Assembly (NCBI GenBank): GCA_013002925.1 | Contig: JABDLQ010000367.1 | Coordinates: forward strand, 1 to 8,153 | Source: Gammaproteobacteria bacterium | GTDB taxonomy: Bacteria > Pseudomonadota > Gammaproteobacteria > Steroidobacterales > SZUA-146 | DNA: 8,153 nucleotides | Reading direction: 5' to 3' | Shown: positions 7,042 to 8,153 of the stretch, piece after piece | Numbering within the stretch: position 1 is the stretch's first letter | Layout of the letters: each line of letters starts with the position of its first letter | Notes under the pieces: generated by a model | Seen by the model: the letters and a program-made list of their open reading frames with translations, nothing else | The model's database searches: none | Told to the model about the DNA's origin: nothing | Position numbers and translations under genes: made by a program

Positions 7042-7548
7042 GTGGCTGACCTGACGCCAAAAACGAACAGTGACGCAAGATCTGATCCGGTGAACGATCC
7101 TGCGACCAAACCCGCGGCGGATCCCGGATACGACACCGGGCCAAACCCCTACGCACCGCCCGCGGCCGTCTCGGCAAAAACCCGGCAACACGGATTGCGT
7201 AATCTCTTGCGACAAACTACCAGGCATCATCTGCTGCTGCTGATGTTTGCAATAATGTATCTGGGTGCGAGCGCGCTGACGCTGCTGTCGGATGGAATTC
7301 TGGTACCGGGGCTGATGGCGGTTCTGGGTTTGTGGCTGTTGCTCTGCACCTGGTGGTTGTCATATTCTGGCAGCGCCGTCTGGCTACGGCTGCTTCTGAG
7401 TATGTTGGCGCCGATACCGGTGCTCAACCTGGTCGTACCGCTGATAAACCACCATCAACTCAGCGACCTGGCGCGTAGCATCGATATTCCTGTGTCGTCC
7501 TTTGGACCGGATGCTGATGTCATCGAAGAGCAGCTTGCCGGCGGTTAA
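7042..7548 (+). CDS. Small three-helix membrane protein of unknown function
   Basis: This 168-residue protein starts at GTG; there is no in-frame ATG between the ppk1 stop and this codon. The N-terminal 60 residues are polar and rich in Asp, Pro, Ala and Lys, with NPYAPP at residues 35-40, a motif often seen just before the membrane part of small bacterial membrane proteins. Three hydrophobic helices follow (about 64-82, 86-106 and 113-134), the second rich in Trp and Leu (GLWLLLCTWWLSY). The short tail is acidic (PDADVIEEQL). I do not recognise a named family. The Shine-Dalgarno before the GTG is poor, but a well-placed GAGGT serves a 9-codon leader ORF at 7025-7054 that overlaps the start, so translation may be coupled. 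The gene is 24 bases after ppk1, so co-transcription is likely. An inner-membrane location is inferred. Confidence 0.8.
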   Translation: MADLTPKTNSDARSDPVNDPATKPAADPGYDTGPNPYAPPAAVSAKTRQHGLRNLLRQTTRHHLLLLMFAIMYLGASALTLLSDGILVPGLMAVLGLWLLLCTWWLSYSGSAVWLRLLLSMLAPIPVLNLVVPLINHHQLSDLARSIDIPVSSFGPDADVIEEQLAGG

Positions 7549-7560
7549 CTCATTTATACC

Positions 7561-7566
7561 GGGTGA
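7561..7566 (+). promoter_or_regulatory. Ribosome binding site that decides the VOC start
   Basis: GGGTGA ends 5 bases before the ATG at 7572. The alternative GTG at 7563 lies within this stretch and has no purine-rich sequence ahead of it (CATTTATACC), so the ATG is the better start. Confidence 0.5.
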
Positions 7567-7571
7567 AAACT

Positions 7572-7931
7572 ATGCCTTATGAACCAACAACTGACACCGT
7601 GGATTACGTGGAAATTGCAGTCCCGGATGTACAGATATCGCGGCGTTTTTTTGAACAGCTGTTTAGCTGGAAATTCACAGACTATGGACCGGACTACACC
7701 GCGTTCGATGATGGCCGGCTCAATGGTGGTTTTCGCACGCGCGACACTGGCATACAAAACGCAACAAATGACGTTCTGGTCGTTTTCTATACCCGGGACC
7801 TTGAAGCCATGGTCCAAAAAGTTGAACAGCTGGGTGGCACCATCTGTAAACCGATATTCTCATTTCCAGGCGGACGTCGTTTTCATTTTCGTGGCCCTGA
7901 TCAGATCGAGTACGCACTGTGGTCAGAGTAA
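7572..7931 (+). CDS. VOC family protein (glyoxalase/bleomycin resistance/dioxygenase fold)
   Basis: This is a 119-residue, single-module-length VOC protein. The ATG at 7572 is chosen over the GTG at 7563 because GGGTGA (7561-7566) is well spaced from the ATG. The pattern is typical: a first strand DYVEIAVPDVQ, a helix RRFFEQLFSWKF, DYTAFDDGRLNGGF, a second beta-alpha unit VLVVFYTRDLEAMVQKVEQLGGTICKP, and an ending FSFPGGRRFHFRGPDQIEYALWSE. This resembles the small stand-alone VOC proteins grouped near COG3324. The His usually found in strand 1 as metal ligand is replaced by Tyr12; Glu113 near the end is in place. The substrate cannot be told from the sequence. It could be a divergent dioxygenase-fold enzyme or a ligand-binding protein. 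It lies 23 bases after the membrane protein gene and is probably the last gene of that run. Confidence 0.92.
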   Translation: MPYEPTTDTVDYVEIAVPDVQISRRFFEQLFSWKFTDYGPDYTAFDDGRLNGGFRTRDTGIQNATNDVLVVFYTRDLEAMVQKVEQLGGTICKPIFSFPGGRRFHFRGPDQIEYALWSE

Positions 7932-8153
7932 TTTTATGGGTGCGTCACGGGCGATTGCCCAAACGGAACACAGTACGCCACAGCGCAACTGCACCTGAGA
8001 CGGACAAGCCTGCTGCAGGGGCAAAAAGACCAACCGGGTAAAGCGCCGACTGCAGCCCCCCGGTCAGGCAGTCATTGCACTACAGGCAATGCCGCTTGAG
8101 CCGGTTGCTGCGTCGATGCGCAGCCTGCAATCACGCGTGTTGAGAAAGATCGT
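7932..8153. other. Terminal stretch with no defensible gene
   Basis: I read these 222 bases in all six frames. No ORF has both a convincing start and a recognisable product. A + strand frame is open from about 7999 to the edge, with an ATG at 8089 that could begin a gene running out of the window (MPLEPVAASMRS). A - strand frame (7945-8079) is hydrophobic but has no start codon near its beginning. Another - strand frame enters from the window edge and stops at 8064, and could be the end of an oppositely oriented gene. A short inverted repeat, CATTGC/GCAATG (8073-8078 and 8086-8091), has no T-run. No strong intrinsic terminator is visible after the VOC gene. Confidence 0.5.

Noticed and set aside
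7535..7560. Promoter before the VOC gene (TTGCCG and TATACC)
   Set aside because: The spacer is only 14 bases and both boxes are poor; the short gap suggests co-transcription with the preceding gene.
7949..7960. GGGC-GATT-GCCC hairpin after the VOC gene as a terminator
   Set aside because: The stem is only four base pairs and no T-run follows on either strand.
7579..7998. Plus-strand ORF of 139 codons overlapping the VOC gene
   Set aside because: It is out of frame with the clear VOC match, has no recognisable motifs, and only its last part extends past the VOC stop.
8033..8064. ACCGGG/CCCGGT inverted repeat
   Set aside because: The arms are six bases with a 20-base loop and no T-run; not distinguishable from chance in GC-rich sequence.
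8064..8153. Minus-strand frame with a lipobox-like VIAGCAST near the window edge
   Set aside because: The residues before the Cys (RSFSTRVIAG) are not a hydrophobic signal-peptide core, and the frame stops after 16 more residues; likely chance.

Overview
The window carries six genes, all on the + strand and tightly packed. It looks chromosomal and comes from a proteobacterium, most likely an uncultured or environmental gammaproteobacterium. That placement is inferred from the moderate GC content, the use of GTG and TTG starts, the style of the kinase/regulator pair, the TonB-type C-terminal domain (which implies a Gram-negative envelope) and the PPK1 sequence. No mobile element, integrase, tRNA, rRNA or CRISPR array is visible.

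Layout. (1) Positions 3-1673: a membrane histidine kinase whose N-terminus lies outside the window. (2) 1692-3098: a response regulator with two receiver-like domains separated by a long, low-complexity acidic linker. (3) 3112-4776: a single-pass membrane protein with two copies of a TPR-like module and a TonB-family C-terminal domain, starting at TTG. These three genes are only 13-18 bases apart and look like one transcription unit. (4) After a 105-base gap, 4882-7017: polyphosphate kinase PPK1 with all its catalytic residues. (5) 7042-7548: a small three-helix membrane protein of unknown function. (6) 7572-7931: a small VOC (glyoxalase/dioxygenase-fold) protein. The last 222 bases hold no gene that I can defend.

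How the genes may work together. The clearest biochemical anchor is PPK1, which makes and breaks inorganic polyphosphate. The kinase and regulator would sense a signal at the envelope and pass phosphate to a regulator with no DNA-binding or enzymatic output domain, so the output is probably through protein contacts. The TonB/TPR protein would sit in the inner membrane and reach into the periplasm. A link from this signalling and envelope cassette to polyphosphate metabolism is suggested only by gene order, and remains a hypothesis. The most unusual parts are the two-receiver regulator without an output domain, the kinase's enlarged dimerisation region, and the internally duplicated TPR/TonB protein.
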